Shown here: piece after piece, positions 7,025 through 15,110 of the stretch
Layout: each line of letters begins with the position of its first letter
Position numbering within the stretch: position 1 is the stretch's first letter
From: DASUXY01 sp035301985
GTDB lineage: Bacteria; Bacillota; Bacilli; Bacillales; Amphibacillaceae
Direction of reading: 5' to 3'
Length of the DNA stretch: 46,263 nt
Assembly (NCBI GenBank): GCA_035301985.1
Contig: DATGTE010000041.1
Span: 1 to 46,263 of the forward strand
The notes under the pieces: model-generated
Database searches by the model: none
What the model was told of the DNA's origin: nothing
Seen by the model: only the letters and a program-made list of their open reading frames with translations
Translations under genes and position numbers: made by a program

Positions 7025-8011
7025 TTAAAACATGCTCGTTGAATGCCTCGGTTGGATCCGTGCATTTGGATCTAAATATTGCATCGCATTGTTTACCGCG
7101 ATTGGTCCATCGCCAAATCCTGTGGCAATCAATTTCACTTTTCCAGGATACGTGTTGATGTCTCCTGCTGCATAGATTCCTGGAATATTTGTCTCCATTT
7201 TCGAATTGACGATAATGCTGTTTTTGTCGATTTCTAATCCCCAATCTTTTATTGGGCCGAGACGGGAAATAAACCCATAATTACATAGAACGGAATCTAC
7301 TTCAAGTTCAATAGTCGCATCGCCTTTTGTTTCTTGAATAATTAATTTTTCAATTTTATCATTAGCGACGATATCTTTAGCTACATACGGAGTTAATATT
7401 TCAACACTTGATGATTTGAGTTGATCGACACTATGTTCATGTGCTCTAAATTTGTCACGTCTATGGACGATTGTTACTTTTTCTGCGATCGGCTCCAGCA
7501 TAAGTGCCCAGTCAACGGCTGAATCTCCACCACCTAATAAAACTACTTTTTGATCCTTGAATTGATTCATATCTTTTACGTAATAGTGTAAATTATTTCC
7601 TTCATATTGGCTGCATGATTCTATATTCAATCGGCGTGGTTCAAATGCTCCATTGCCAGCTGTAATGATAATTGTTCTCGTGTAGTGTTCATCACCAGTA
7701 TTTGATGTTAATTTGAATGTGTCATCTTTTAGACGTTCTACTTTTTCTACAGCTTGTCCTAATACAACGGTAGGATCGAACAGTTTTAGTTGTTCCTCCA
7801 AGTTGTCGATGAGCTGTTGAGCACGAATTTTTGGAAACCCAGCAACATCATATATATATTTTTCAGGATAAAGGGCCGTCAATTGACCGCCTATATGTGG
7901 TAAACTTTCAATTATTTTAACGCTTGCTTGGCGCATACCTCCATAAAAAGCAGTAAATAAACCCGCAGGTCCAGCACCGATGACTGTAATATCATAAACT
8001 TTGTCGGACAA
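7025..8011 (-). CDS. yumC: YumC, ferredoxin/flavodoxin-NADP+ reductase
   Basis: A 328-residue thioredoxin-reductase-like flavoprotein. The FAD motif GAGPAGLFTAFYGG is at the N-terminus, the NADPH-binding motif GGGDSAVDWAL is mid-protein, and the C-terminal FAD motif is YAAGDINTYPGK. The CxxC redox motif of thioredoxin reductase is absent, which defines the YumC-type ferredoxin-NADP+ reductases. It passes electrons between NADPH and ferredoxin or flavodoxin. The frame runs to an ATG at 8026, but that ATG overlaps the GGAGGT site; I therefore choose the TTG at 8011, six bases after it. Divergent from yumB. Confidence 0.92.
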   Translation of the reverse strand: MSDKVYDITVIGAGPAGLFTAFYGGMRQASVKIIESLPHIGGQLTALYPEKYIYDVAGFPKIRAQQLIDNLEEQLKLFDPTVVLGQAVEKVERLKDDTFKLTSNTGDEHYTRTIIITAGNGAFEPRRLNIESCSQYEGNNLHYYVKDMNQFKDQKVVLLGGGDSAVDWALMLEPIAEKVTIVHRRDKFRAHEHSVDQLKSSSVEILTPYVAKDIVANDKIEKLIIQETKGDATIELEVDSVLCNYGFISRLGPIKDWGLEIDKNSIIVNSKMETNIPGIYAAGDINTYPGKVKLIATGFGDGPIAVNNAMQYLDPNARIQPRHSTSMF

Positions 8012-8140
8012 AGAAATTACCTCCATTTCATCAAATTCGAAACCAATACTATCGTAACATAAATGGGTGGATTCTGTGTATTGATGAACATTAGGTGTTG
8101 GACAAAGTCATCTAAAAATCAATAAATTATCAATCAGGGG

Positions 8141-8169
8141 TTGAAAAGTATGATTAAAAGGTCTACTAT
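8141..8169 (+). promoter_or_regulatory. sigma-A promoter of yumB
   Basis: TTGAAA, 17-base spacer, TACTAT. It lies about 105 bases upstream of the chosen yumB start, leaving an AT-rich 5' leader. Confidence 0.55.
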
Positions 8170-8275
8170 AAACATAAATTAAAATAACCCATATTATGTC
8201 TTTGTTTATAATAAAGTATTTATTTTACAAATAAGTAAAGAAATGGCAAATCTTACAAATGGAAGTGATAATAGG

Positions 8276-9493
8276 ATGAATAAACCGGAGATTGTTGTTT
8301 TGGGTGCCGGTTATGGGGGGATCATGACAACTGTAAAATTACAAAAGTTATTACGTCCAAATGATGCGAATATAACGCTTGTAAATAAACATGATTATCA
8401 TTATTTGACAACGAGGTTGCATGAAGCGGCCGCTGGTACGATACAAGATGATCTTACCCGGATCCCAATCAGGGAAGTTGTCGATTTAAATAAAATTAAT
8501 CTCATCCAAGATACCGTCGTTGATATTCATTGGAAAGACAAGGAAGTACGGCTCGAAAATGGAGTCGTTACGTATGACATGTTAGTGATTGGGCTCGGAT
8601 TTGACGCGGATACACAGGGTATTCCTGGGTTGGAAGAACATGCTTTCACTTTGAGAAGTTTTAATAGTGCACGTTTGTTAAGAGATCACTTAGAATACAA
8701 TTTTGCAAAGTATCATCATGAAAGACAGGAAAACGATGCCCGTTTAAACATCGTTGTCGTAGGGGGAGGATTCACCGGTGTTGAACTGATGGGGGAATTG
8801 GCTAATCGAGTCCCTCACTTATGTGAAGAATATGATATTAATAAAGCAAAAGTGCGAATGGTCATCTTAGAAGATTCTGCGACGATTTTACCCCATTTTG
8901 ATCCTCAACTTATCGAATATGCTAGCAATTCGTTGGAATCTCGTGGCGTTGAAATTATCACTGCAGCTACCTTAAAAGAATGCAGAAAAGACAGTGTTGT
9001 CTATGAAAAAGAAGGTAAAGAAACAACGATACAAACGATGACGACAGCCTGGTGTGGAGGCATTCGAGCGAATCCAATTATTGAAAAGTCCGGGCTATCT
9101 ACAAACGATGGGAGAGTTGCAGTCGATAGAACGCTTACTTCTCCACAAACGAATGATGTGTTCGTCATCGGCGACTGTTCCTTCATCACGGACCCAGAAG
9201 ATGGTACTGCCTATCCTCCCACAGCCCAATTGGCCGTTCAACAAGCCGATGTTGTTAGCGAAAATATTAAGCGACGCATTGACGGAAGAAAATTGAAGTC
9301 ATTTAAGCCAAGGGATCGTGGCATCGTTGCTTCAATCGGTCATAATGATGCAATCGGAGTCATTTTAAATAAGTATAAAATATATGGTTGGAAAGCGACC
9401 GTCATAAAAAAGGTAATTGAGAATAATTACTTGTTTAAATTAGGTGGTTTTGGACTTTCCATGCGCAAAGGGAAATTCAATATTTTTTATTAA
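8276..9493 (+). CDS. yumB: YumB, type II NADH dehydrogenase-like protein
   Basis: A 405-residue FAD-dependent, proton-non-pumping NADH:quinone oxidoreductase family member. Motifs: GAGYGGIMT at the N-terminus for FAD, VVVGGGFTGVELMGELA for NADH, and VIGDCSFI for FAD near the C-terminus. The segment NKHDYHYLTTRLHEAAAGT and the C-terminal end (LGGFGLSMRKGKF) closely match B. subtilis YumB rather than Ndh/YjlD. The amphipathic, basic C-terminus fits membrane association. It would feed electrons to the menaquinone made by the men genes in this window. The frame extends to an ATG at 8243 without a good binding site; the ATG at 8276 aligns with family N-termini and follows GGAAGTGAT. Confidence 0.9.
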   Translation: MNKPEIVVLGAGYGGIMTTVKLQKLLRPNDANITLVNKHDYHYLTTRLHEAAAGTIQDDLTRIPIREVVDLNKINLIQDTVVDIHWKDKEVRLENGVVTYDMLVIGLGFDADTQGIPGLEEHAFTLRSFNSARLLRDHLEYNFAKYHHERQENDARLNIVVVGGGFTGVELMGELANRVPHLCEEYDINKAKVRMVILEDSATILPHFDPQLIEYASNSLESRGVEIITAATLKECRKDSVVYEKEGKETTIQTMTTAWCGGIRANPIIEKSGLSTNDGRVAVDRTLTSPQTNDVFVIGDCSFITDPEDGTAYPPTAQLAVQQADVVSENIKRRIDGRKLKSFKPRDRGIVASIGHNDAIGVILNKYKIYGWKATVIKKVIENNYLFKLGGFGLSMRKGKFNIFY

Positions 9494-9510
9494 CAGGACT
9501 GAATAATCGG

Positions 9511-9540
9511 GCAAAGGCAATCTGATTGTCTTTGCTGTTT
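9511..9540 (+). terminator. terminator after yumB
   Basis: GCAAAGGCA pairs with TGTCTTTGC (one G-U), followed by TGTTTTATTTTTAT. Confidence 0.75.
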
Positions 9541-9580
9541 TATTTTTATATTATAGAATGGATAAGGAAAAGAATACATA

Positions 9581-9910
9581 GTGAAGGGGAATTCGACGTT
9601 GATTCAGCTTGTAGTATCCATAATATTATTTTTTGTTATTTTTTTCGGATTAGCATTTATACTGAATATGTTGTTACGCCGAACTTGGTTAATGGCGATT
9701 ATTTATCCATTTATCGTTGTACTTATTGTTAATGATGCATCATTCGTTGACTATTTTACATCACCAATGGTGTCATTTTCCTCTGCCTTTAAGCGATTTG
9801 CAGGAATTACGGTTGTTGATATTCTCATTTTGTCTGCTGGCTTCTTTGGCACGATCGTTTCAGGGTATGTCATCAAATATTTGCGTAAAAGTGGATATCA
9901 AATGTTTTAA
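9581..9910 (+). CDS. yuiB: YuiB, small conserved membrane protein
   Basis: A 109-residue protein with about three hydrophobic segments (residues ~7-30, 36-50 and 80-100). The motif LAFILNMLLRRTWLMAIIYPFIV and the C-terminal LRKSGYQMF are characteristic of YuiB as I remember it from B. subtilis. Function unknown. GTG start; AAGGAAAAG upstream is a modest binding site. It sits between yumB and yuiC, as in the B. subtilis yum-yui region. Confidence 0.85.
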   Translation: MKGNSTLIQLVVSIILFFVIFFGLAFILNMLLRRTWLMAIIYPFIVVLIVNDASFVDYFTSPMVSFSSAFKRFAGITVVDILILSAGFFGTIVSGYVIKYLRKSGYQMF

Positions 9911-10073
9911 ATCGTGTGATTGTTTTTCAGCGACTGAACGTCTTATTTTGTCTTAAAATGAATAAATAACATAGGTGACGGGGTTTCAGTAAAGAATAAC
10001 TTGTGAAAAATTCGTTTACCATGAATAAATGCGTGCTTATTTGGACATGATGACATCCAGAGAGGTGTTATCA

Positions 10074-10763
10074 TTGAGAATAAGTAAAGTATTCCGCAGA
10101 ACGTTGATGTTCCTTTTGTTTATCGGAGCACTTTTAGCGACCATGACGTCGATATCGAATGTATCGTTAGGCGATTTGCAGGATTGGTTGCATGTCCAAG
10201 GTATACGGTCTTCATCCGAACCATCATGGCAACCGGAATATAGGCATGTGACGATGAAACCTAAGACTTTCAATGTTTCACGAACCGAAGAAACTCAAAT
10301 ATCAAATGAAAAAGCCGCGCGTCCAAAAACATTAGAAGAGGCTATTCAGCTTGAACAATATCCGAGTAGAAAGGTCGTTGCAACAGGTTATACAGCTGGT
10401 GTTGAATCTACAGGTAAAACATCGGATCATCCAGAATACGGGATTACTTATTCAGGCGTGAAAGTAAAGCGTGACTTATACTCCACGATTGCAGCTGATT
10501 TAAATATTTTTCCAATTGGCACGATTTTGTATATCCCCGATTACGGTTATGGAGTTGTCGCAGATAAAGGGGGAGCGATTCAAGGGGATAAAATCGATTT
10601 ATTTTATGATACGGTCGAAGACGTTTTTGCACAATGGGGTAAACGGGAGCTTGATGTCTACATCATCGAAATGGGGGATGGAGAGCTCACGGAAGAGCAT
10701 TTGAACCAACTAAATGAAAATGAAGCACTACAAGTATATAGAGAGCAAATCAATAAGAGTTAA
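10074..10763 (+). CDS. yuiC: YuiC, secreted 3D-domain protein (lytic transglycosylase-like)
   Basis: A 229-residue protein with a basic N-terminus and a hydrophobic segment near residues 10-28, a signal peptide or anchor. A variable linker follows, then a C-terminal 3D domain. The 3D motif is visible: VATGYTAGVESTGKT near the start of the domain, IAADLNIFPIGT, and VVADKGGAIQGDKIDLF carrying the conserved aspartates. B. subtilis YuiC is a stationary-phase cell-wall lytic enzyme of this double-psi-barrel family, related to MltA and the resuscitation-promoting Sps proteins. The frame is open to 10029, but the TTG at 10074 is chosen because GAGAGGTG precedes it. Confidence 0.85.
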   Translation: MRISKVFRRTLMFLLFIGALLATMTSISNVSLGDLQDWLHVQGIRSSSEPSWQPEYRHVTMKPKTFNVSRTEETQISNEKAARPKTLEEAIQLEQYPSRKVVATGYTAGVESTGKTSDHPEYGITYSGVKVKRDLYSTIAADLNIFPIGTILYIPDYGYGVVADKGGAIQGDKIDLFYDTVEDVFAQWGKRELDVYIIEMGDGELTEEHLNQLNENEALQVYREQINKS

Positions 10764-10774
10764 ATGAAAGAAAA

Positions 10775-10805
10775 TAAAAGACTTTCGTTATTCGAAAGTC
10801 TTTTA
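10775..10805. terminator. terminator after yuiC
   Basis: A perfect 13-bp stem TAAAAGACTTTCG/CGAAAGTCTTTTA with a 5-base loop. It can act in both directions. Confidence 0.85.
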
Positions 10806-10917
10806 CATGTTTACTTTATGTTTGATGAAAGTGCACTGGATAAATATTCTGGATTAGGATAAGAATGGTAGACTATCTGTTCATCTGCATAGATATACCA
10901 TTCCCTTAAAAGGAGAT

Positions 10918-11628
10918 TTACTTTTGTAAGGCTGTTTCTAAGGCAATCTCCATCATTTCATGAAATGATGTTTGACGTTCTTCGGCCGATGTTTCTTCTC
11001 CTGTAACGACATGGTCGGAAACGGTTAAAATTGATAATGCTTGTCGACCAAATTTAGCTGCTAATGTGTATAGAGCAGAAGTTTCCATCTCAACAGCTAG
11101 CACACGATATGCTGCAAGAAGCTCATTGACTTCTTTTGCACGGTCTCGGTAAAATGTATCGCTCGTAAATACATTTCCAACATGTAGCGTGCATCCTTTT
11201 TCTTTAGTTACATCATATGCGCGTTTTAATAGCTCGAAATCAGCGACCGGAGCATAATGAATTCCTTGAAAAATAAATTCATTTTGTTTGGAGTCCGTTG
11301 TCGCACCTTGTGCTAAAATAATGTCACGTACGTTCACGTCTTCTCGTAGAGCTCCACATGTACCGACGCGGATCAATTTTTTTACGTCATAGCTTTGAAT
11401 GAGTTCGTTTACATAAATCGAAATCGACGGCACGCCCATTCCTGTACCTTGAACAGAAATGCGCTCCCCTTTATATGTACCTGTATAACCATACATGCCA
11501 CGCACTTCGTTATATTGGAATACGTCCTCAAAGTATGTTTCAGCGATGTATTTTGCTCGTAATGGATCTCCTGGTAATAATATTTTGTCGGCGATTTGAC
11601 CTTGTTTAGCACCGATATGTACACTCAT
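10918..11628 (-). CDS. deoD: DeoD-type purine nucleoside phosphorylase
   Basis: A 236-residue hexameric-type PNP. It begins MSVHIGAKQGQIADKILLPGDPLRAKYIAE (quoted in part: phosphate-binding GDPLRA, residues ~20-25), has VEMETSALY around the ribose site, and SDHVVTGEETSAEERQ with the catalytic Asp and the nearby Arg of the family. It splits purine (deoxy)ribonucleosides with phosphate to base and sugar-1-phosphate in salvage. Length is standard. The start follows GAGGGGG. Divergent from the HPr gene and convergent with yuiC. Confidence 0.95.
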   Translation of the reverse strand: MSVHIGAKQGQIADKILLPGDPLRAKYIAETYFEDVFQYNEVRGMYGYTGTYKGERISVQGTGMGVPSISIYVNELIQSYDVKKLIRVGTCGALREDVNVRDIILAQGATTDSKQNEFIFQGIHYAPVADFELLKRAYDVTKEKGCTLHVGNVFTSDTFYRDRAKEVNELLAAYRVLAVEMETSALYTLAAKFGRQALSILTVSDHVVTGEETSAEERQTSFHEMMEIALETALQK

Positions 11629-11737
11629 TTATTCTTGCCCCCTCATCATTTTCTTAGTTTCAAATTATCATAAGGTCGTCTAAAAAACAACTAACAATCG
11701 ATGTGGCACGGATGATTTTACATGACTAGCTTTTTAG

Positions 11738-11766
11738 TTTCATTCAATTTTAAAATTGGATATAAT
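11738..11766 (+). promoter_or_regulatory. probable promoter of the HPr gene
   Basis: TTTCAT, 17-base spacer, TATAAT (11761-11766), 90 bases upstream of the GTG start. The -10 is perfect and the -35 is poor. Confidence 0.45.
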
Positions 11767-11856
11767 GTGTTTAATTCATATTTTTTTGTGAAATATATGT
11801 CCTTTATACATAAGCTATTGACAAAGAAGATTTTTATTTCAGGGAGGAACAGTAAA

Positions 11857-12120
11857 GTGAGAGAAAAAACATACACAATTACAGTCGATACGGGGGTCCA
11901 TGCTCGTCCAGCCACATTATTGGTCAATGAGGCAAGTCAATATCAATCAAAAATTGACATTACGTATCGAAAGAAGTCGGTCAACTTGAAATCGATTATG
12001 GGCGTGATGTCCCTAGGAATTCCTATGGGTGCGAGTATAACAATTACGGCGGAAGGCGAAGATGAAGACGAAGCGATTCAAGGAATTAGTAAAGTCATTG
12101 AAGAGCATTTAGGCGAATAA
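11857..12120 (+). CDS. ptsH: HPr phosphocarrier protein, stand-alone gene
   Basis: An 87-residue HPr. His15 (GVHARPAT), phosphorylated by enzyme I, and Ser46 (LKSIMGVMSLG), phosphorylated by HPr kinase for catabolite control, are both present. This separates it from Crh, which lacks His15. It relays phosphate to sugar-specific EIIA in the PTS and, as HPr-Ser-P, works with CcpA. ptsI is not adjacent, unlike in the usual ptsHI operon. The frame is open upstream to 11722, but the GTG at 11857 follows GGGAGGA and gives exact HPr numbering. Followed by its own terminator. Confidence 0.9.
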   Translation: MREKTYTITVDTGVHARPATLLVNEASQYQSKIDITYRKKSVNLKSIMGVMSLGIPMGASITITAEGEDEDEAIQGISKVIEEHLGE

Positions 12121-12125
12121 AGTAA

Positions 12126-12168
12126 TACCTGCAAGGTGACTGGACTCAGACCCTGCAGGTAATTTTTT
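12126..12168. terminator. terminator after the HPr gene
   Basis: TACCTGCA pairs with TGCAGGTA, with extra inner GG/CC pairing, followed by ATTTTTTA. Convergent with kapB. Confidence 0.8.
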
Positions 12169-12571
12169 ACTTCTGCTGTGAACCATAAATTTTTTGGTAG
12201 TAATGTTTTTCGAGGCTATCTAAACATTGTAAAGACTTTTTGTTCACCGGTGTATCCTCTTGAGAAAATTTCTCCCTAGCTTCCTCTACAGCTTTTTTCA
12301 AGGACGCACTATAATCAGGAATCTCCTTGTCATAAGGATGGACAGCTGGCTTTTTAACGTTCGTTTTTTCACGATATGCGAGCGCTTTTCTTTCGTGAAA
12401 AGCAACCCCTTCTGTTTGATTGAGATTATGTAAATCCCCTTGAAGTGGGTGTTTATGAACAGCTAACACCTCGATTAAATATCGTTCTCCACGGTCTTCA
12501 ATAATTTTTCCAATATACGTACCCGAGTTGTAGTGGGCTCGGACAAGATCGCCGATTTGAAATTGACGCAT
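12167..12571 (-). CDS. kapB: KapB, kinase-associated protein B
   Basis: A 134-residue protein matching B. subtilis KapB, which is needed for the KinB branch of the sporulation phosphorelay. Shared landmarks are an SH3-like N-terminal barrel (GDLVRAHYNSGTYIG), HPLQGDLH, and FHERKALAYREKTNV, followed by a helical C-terminus. Despite its historical name 'lipoprotein', no lipobox or signal is visible. The start is the ATG at 12571 after AGGAGGG; the frame is open to 12601. kinB is not in the window; patB lies 2 kb away on the same strand, echoing the B. subtilis patB-kinB-kapB order with kinB replaced. Confidence 0.88.
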   Translation of the reverse strand: MRQFQIGDLVRAHYNSGTYIGKIIEDRGERYLIEVLAVHKHPLQGDLHNLNQTEGVAFHERKALAYREKTNVKKPAVHPYDKEIPDYSASLKKAVEEAREKFSQEDTPVNKKSLQCLDSLEKHYYQKIYGSQQK

Positions 12572-12657
12572 ATCAATCCCTCCTATATATATTTTTATCA
12601 AATATGTAACAGTTTAGCGAATAATATTGTATAATGGGTTTTGTCTTTTCATAGATT

Positions 12658-12666
12658 TGTTATAAT
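12658..12666 (+). promoter_or_regulatory. extended -10 promoter of the 68-residue membrane protein gene
   Basis: TG-T-TATAAT, 25 bases upstream of the start. Another TATAAT lies at 12630-12635. Confidence 0.5.
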
Positions 12667-12690
12667 GTAGGTGAAGGAAGTGATAAATAA

Positions 12691-12897
12691 ATGCTTGCTT
12701 ATTTATATGCTATGGAATTTTTATATTTCCCGGAAGATAAATCAGAATATATCCCATCAGTAATTACACTCGTTATTTTTATGATTGGAGCTGTTGTTAC
12801 GATGTATTTGTTTTATAAAAAATCAAAGAAAGATGAAGAACGGTTTATGAATGAATATAAAGATGCTTTAGAAGAAAAGGAAGAGTCATCTAAATAA
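12691..12897 (+). CDS. small single-pass membrane protein, unknown function
   Basis: A 68-residue protein that I do not recognise. Residues ~20-42 (VITLVIFMIGAVVTMYLFY) form one transmembrane helix. A basic stop-transfer (KKSKKDEER) follows, then a highly charged, probably cytoplasmic tail ending EEKEESSK. The gene has a good start (GGAAGTGAT upstream), a promoter-like -10 and a strong terminator, so it is very likely real. An alternative start is the ATG 7 codons in. It lies divergent from kapB, separated by 119 bases, and is followed by the SodC-like gene. Confidence 0.75.
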   Translation: MLAYLYAMEFLYFPEDKSEYIPSVITLVIFMIGAVVTMYLFYKKSKKDEERFMNEYKDALEEKEESSK

Positions 12898-12910
12898 GGC
12901 CGGGACACTT

Positions 12911-12943
12911 ACCATCCTTTTGGATTCAAAAGGATGGTTTTTT
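12911..12943 (+). terminator. terminator after the small membrane protein gene
   Basis: A perfect 11-bp stem CCATCCTTTTG/CAAAAGGATGG with a 4-base loop and T6. Confidence 0.95.
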
Positions 12944-13030
12944 CATGAAAAATCGAATGGATTTGATATGTTTATCGTTTTGTTTTTGGTTGATACTAAG
13001 GATGAAAAATGAAAAGGAGCTATCAGGATC

Positions 13031-13609
13031 ATGCGCTATTTCATGATTATTTTTCTTATCTTTATATCAGCCTGTCAATCCGAGCGTCTCGGAGTCATGA
13101 CGGTCGAAATATACAACCAATCGGGCGACATGGTAGGTACGGCTTCGCTATCGGAACAAGCTGAAGGTGTCAATGTAAAATTGAAAATCGAAGGCTTACG
13201 TCCAGGTTTTCATGGAATCCATGTACATGAAAATGCAACGTGTGAAGGGCCTGATTTTAAATCGGCAGGTAACCATTTAAATCCTGAAGGAAAGAAGCAC
13301 GGCTTAATGCATCCTGAAGGACCTCATTTAGGAGACTTACCGAATATTGAAGCGGATGCTGACGGAAAGGTTGAAACGGACATTGTTCTCAACAAGGCCA
13401 CTTTATCGGAAGGTAAGTTTTCTTTATTAAAAGGGGAAGGAACTTCACTCGTAATCAATGAAGAAGCGGATGATGGGATCAGTCAACCAGGTGGCGACCC
13501 AGGAGCGAGAATTATGTGCGGTGAAATTAACCAAAACGGACAAAAAGATGTAGAAGATTCTCCGACAGATCCTACAGAATCGGGTGAAAATAAAGAGCAA
13601 AGCAAATAA
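13031..13609 (+). CDS. Cu/Zn superoxide dismutase-like lipoprotein, one Cu ligand missing
   Basis: A 192-residue lipoprotein: hydrophobic signal, then lipobox ISAC with Cys15 as lipidation site. The SodC fold follows. Copper ligands HVH (as in HGIHVHE) and the bridging His in GNHLNP are present. Zinc ligands in KHG and PHLGDL are present, as are the disulfide cysteines (NATCEG and RIMCGEI). The fourth copper ligand, normally in a VVH segment near the C-terminus, is replaced: here it reads SLVINEEADD. B. subtilis YojM also lacks copper ligands and has little SOD activity, so this is probably a YojM-like paralogue. The C-terminal tail is Asp/Glu/Asn-rich. The upstream AGGAG is spaced rather far (11 bases). 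Confidence 0.85.
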   Translation: MRYFMIIFLIFISACQSERLGVMTVEIYNQSGDMVGTASLSEQAEGVNVKLKIEGLRPGFHGIHVHENATCEGPDFKSAGNHLNPEGKKHGLMHPEGPHLGDLPNIEADADGKVETDIVLNKATLSEGKFSLLKGEGTSLVINEEADDGISQPGGDPGARIMCGEINQNGQKDVEDSPTDPTESGENKEQSK

Positions 13610-13614
13610 AAAAT

Positions 13615-13668
13615 CGCAAGTTTTGTTGGACTTGCGACTATGCATCGTGAACGTTACCAGCGATTTTT
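13615..13668. terminator. nested hairpins between the SodC-like gene and patB
   Basis: TAAAAAATCGC pairs with GCGATTTTTTA around an inner hairpin (TCGCAAG/CTTGCGA). U-tracts on both sides serve convergent genes. Confidence 0.75.
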
Positions 13669-13671
13669 TAT

Positions 13672-14841
13672 TTATAATGTATGAACAGCTTGAATGATCC
13701 GCTTGACCCCTTTTTCTAATGTCGCTTTAGGGCAAGCAATATTCATCCGCATAAATAATCGGCCTTCTTTTCCATAAGAATATCCTGGATTGAGTCCTAC
13801 TTTAGCTTGATGAATCATAAATCGTTCCAAGGATTGTTGATCCATTTGCAGTTTACTGCAATCAATCCAAAGTAAATAAGTCCCTTCAATGGGCATCACT
13901 TTTAATTGTTTCGTATATGCAGAAAACATGTCTGTGACATATTGTTGATTGTCATGTAAAAATGTTAATAAGTTGTCCAGCCATTCCTCACCGTGATTAT
14001 AGGCCGCTTCCATCGCTGTAATCCCCAATGTATTGAGCATATGGTTTCCGCTTCGTTTTAATTGCTCGTTAAAACGATTTCTATTTTTTTCATTTTCAAT
14101 GACGATAAATGAAGCTTGTAAACCAGCTAAATTAAATGTTTTTGTCGGTGACATGCAAGTGATCGTATGATTTGAAACCTCCCGTGAAAGAGAAGCAATC
14201 GGAATGTGTTGGTGGCCTGGATAAACTAGATCAGCGTGAATCTCATCAGAAATGATGAGTACATTATGTTTGATACATAGTTCGGCCATCGTTGTTAATT
14301 CTTCTTCCGTCCAAACACGTCCTACAGGGTTGTGTGGCGAACATAGTATAAACGCTTTCACACCTTGGGCTAGTTTTCTTTCAAAATCTACAAAATCAAT
14401 ACGATATCCACCTTCAGTATGAATAAGTGAATTGGTGACGATCTCACGATTGTTATTTTGAATGACGTGATAAAATGGTGGATAAACAGGTGTTTGTATA
14501 AGAATTTGATCCCCTTGTTCAGTGAGCGTTTGAATGGCGGCATGTAAACTCGTAATGACCCCTGATGTAAATGATAACGACTCTGATTGAACGTTCCAAT
14601 CGTGCCGTTTGCTTAACCAGTTGGTTATGGAGTGCTTTACTGAATCATCAATGTATGTATATCCATAGATTCCGTGATCAACACGTTTCATCAACGCCTC
14701 ATTGACGGCATCTGGAGCTTTTAAATCCATATCGGCTACCCACATAGGTATCACATCTTCCGTTCCAAAAACTGACTGTAATGCGTCCCACTTTAATGAA
14801 CGAGTGTTTTTACGCGGATGTACAGTGTTGAATATTTTCAA
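13672..14841 (-). CDS. patB: PatB/MalY-type C-S lyase (cystathionine beta-lyase)
   Basis: A 389-residue fold-type I PLP enzyme of the MalY/PatB group. Landmarks: MWVADMDL near the N-terminus, substrate and cofactor residues in LCSPHNPVGRVW and SDEIHADLVY, and the PLP lysine in SPTKTFNLAG. It cleaves cystathionine or cysteine conjugates to homocysteine or thiols, ammonia and pyruvate. The start is the TTG at 14841, six to seven bases after GGGGAGGG; the frame continues to an ATG at 14868 that lies before the binding site. Downstream of pgi on the same strand, but with a terminator between them. Confidence 0.9.
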   Translation of the reverse strand: MKIFNTVHPRKNTRSLKWDALQSVFGTEDVIPMWVADMDLKAPDAVNEALMKRVDHGIYGYTYIDDSVKHSITNWLSKRHDWNVQSESLSFTSGVITSLHAAIQTLTEQGDQILIQTPVYPPFYHVIQNNNREIVTNSLIHTEGGYRIDFVDFERKLAQGVKAFILCSPHNPVGRVWTEEELTTMAELCIKHNVLIISDEIHADLVYPGHQHIPIASLSREVSNHTITCMSPTKTFNLAGLQASFIVIENEKNRNRFNEQLKRSGNHMLNTLGITAMEAAYNHGEEWLDNLLTFLHDNQQYVTDMFSAYTKQLKVMPIEGTYLLWIDCSKLQMDQQSLERFMIHQAKVGLNPGYSYGKEGRLFMRMNIACPKATLEKGVKRIIQAVHTL

Positions 14842-14963
14842 AAAGATCCCTCCCCTTATCTGATTCATTACTACTAGTATAGCGTAAGAACAGTGTTATG
14901 GAACAGAATTTTGTAAACAATTGAAAAATCAAAAGGACTCGTGAAGGATCTATATATGTAAAC

Positions 14964-14993
14964 AAAAAAAAGCAAAGCGCTGTGCGCCTTGCT
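14964..14993 (-). terminator. terminator after pgi
   Basis: Read on the - strand: AGCAAGGCGC pairs with GCGCTTTGCT around a 3-base loop, followed by eight T. Confidence 0.9.
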
Positions 14994-15110
14994 AACAGGG
15001 GGAATACGAGAAAGTCTTACATTATTACTATAACCATTCGTAGCGGGTTTTAAACATAAAAATGATAAAAAATTCATATGGATCGTGAAAACGTAGTTAA
15101 AAAAGATTGA

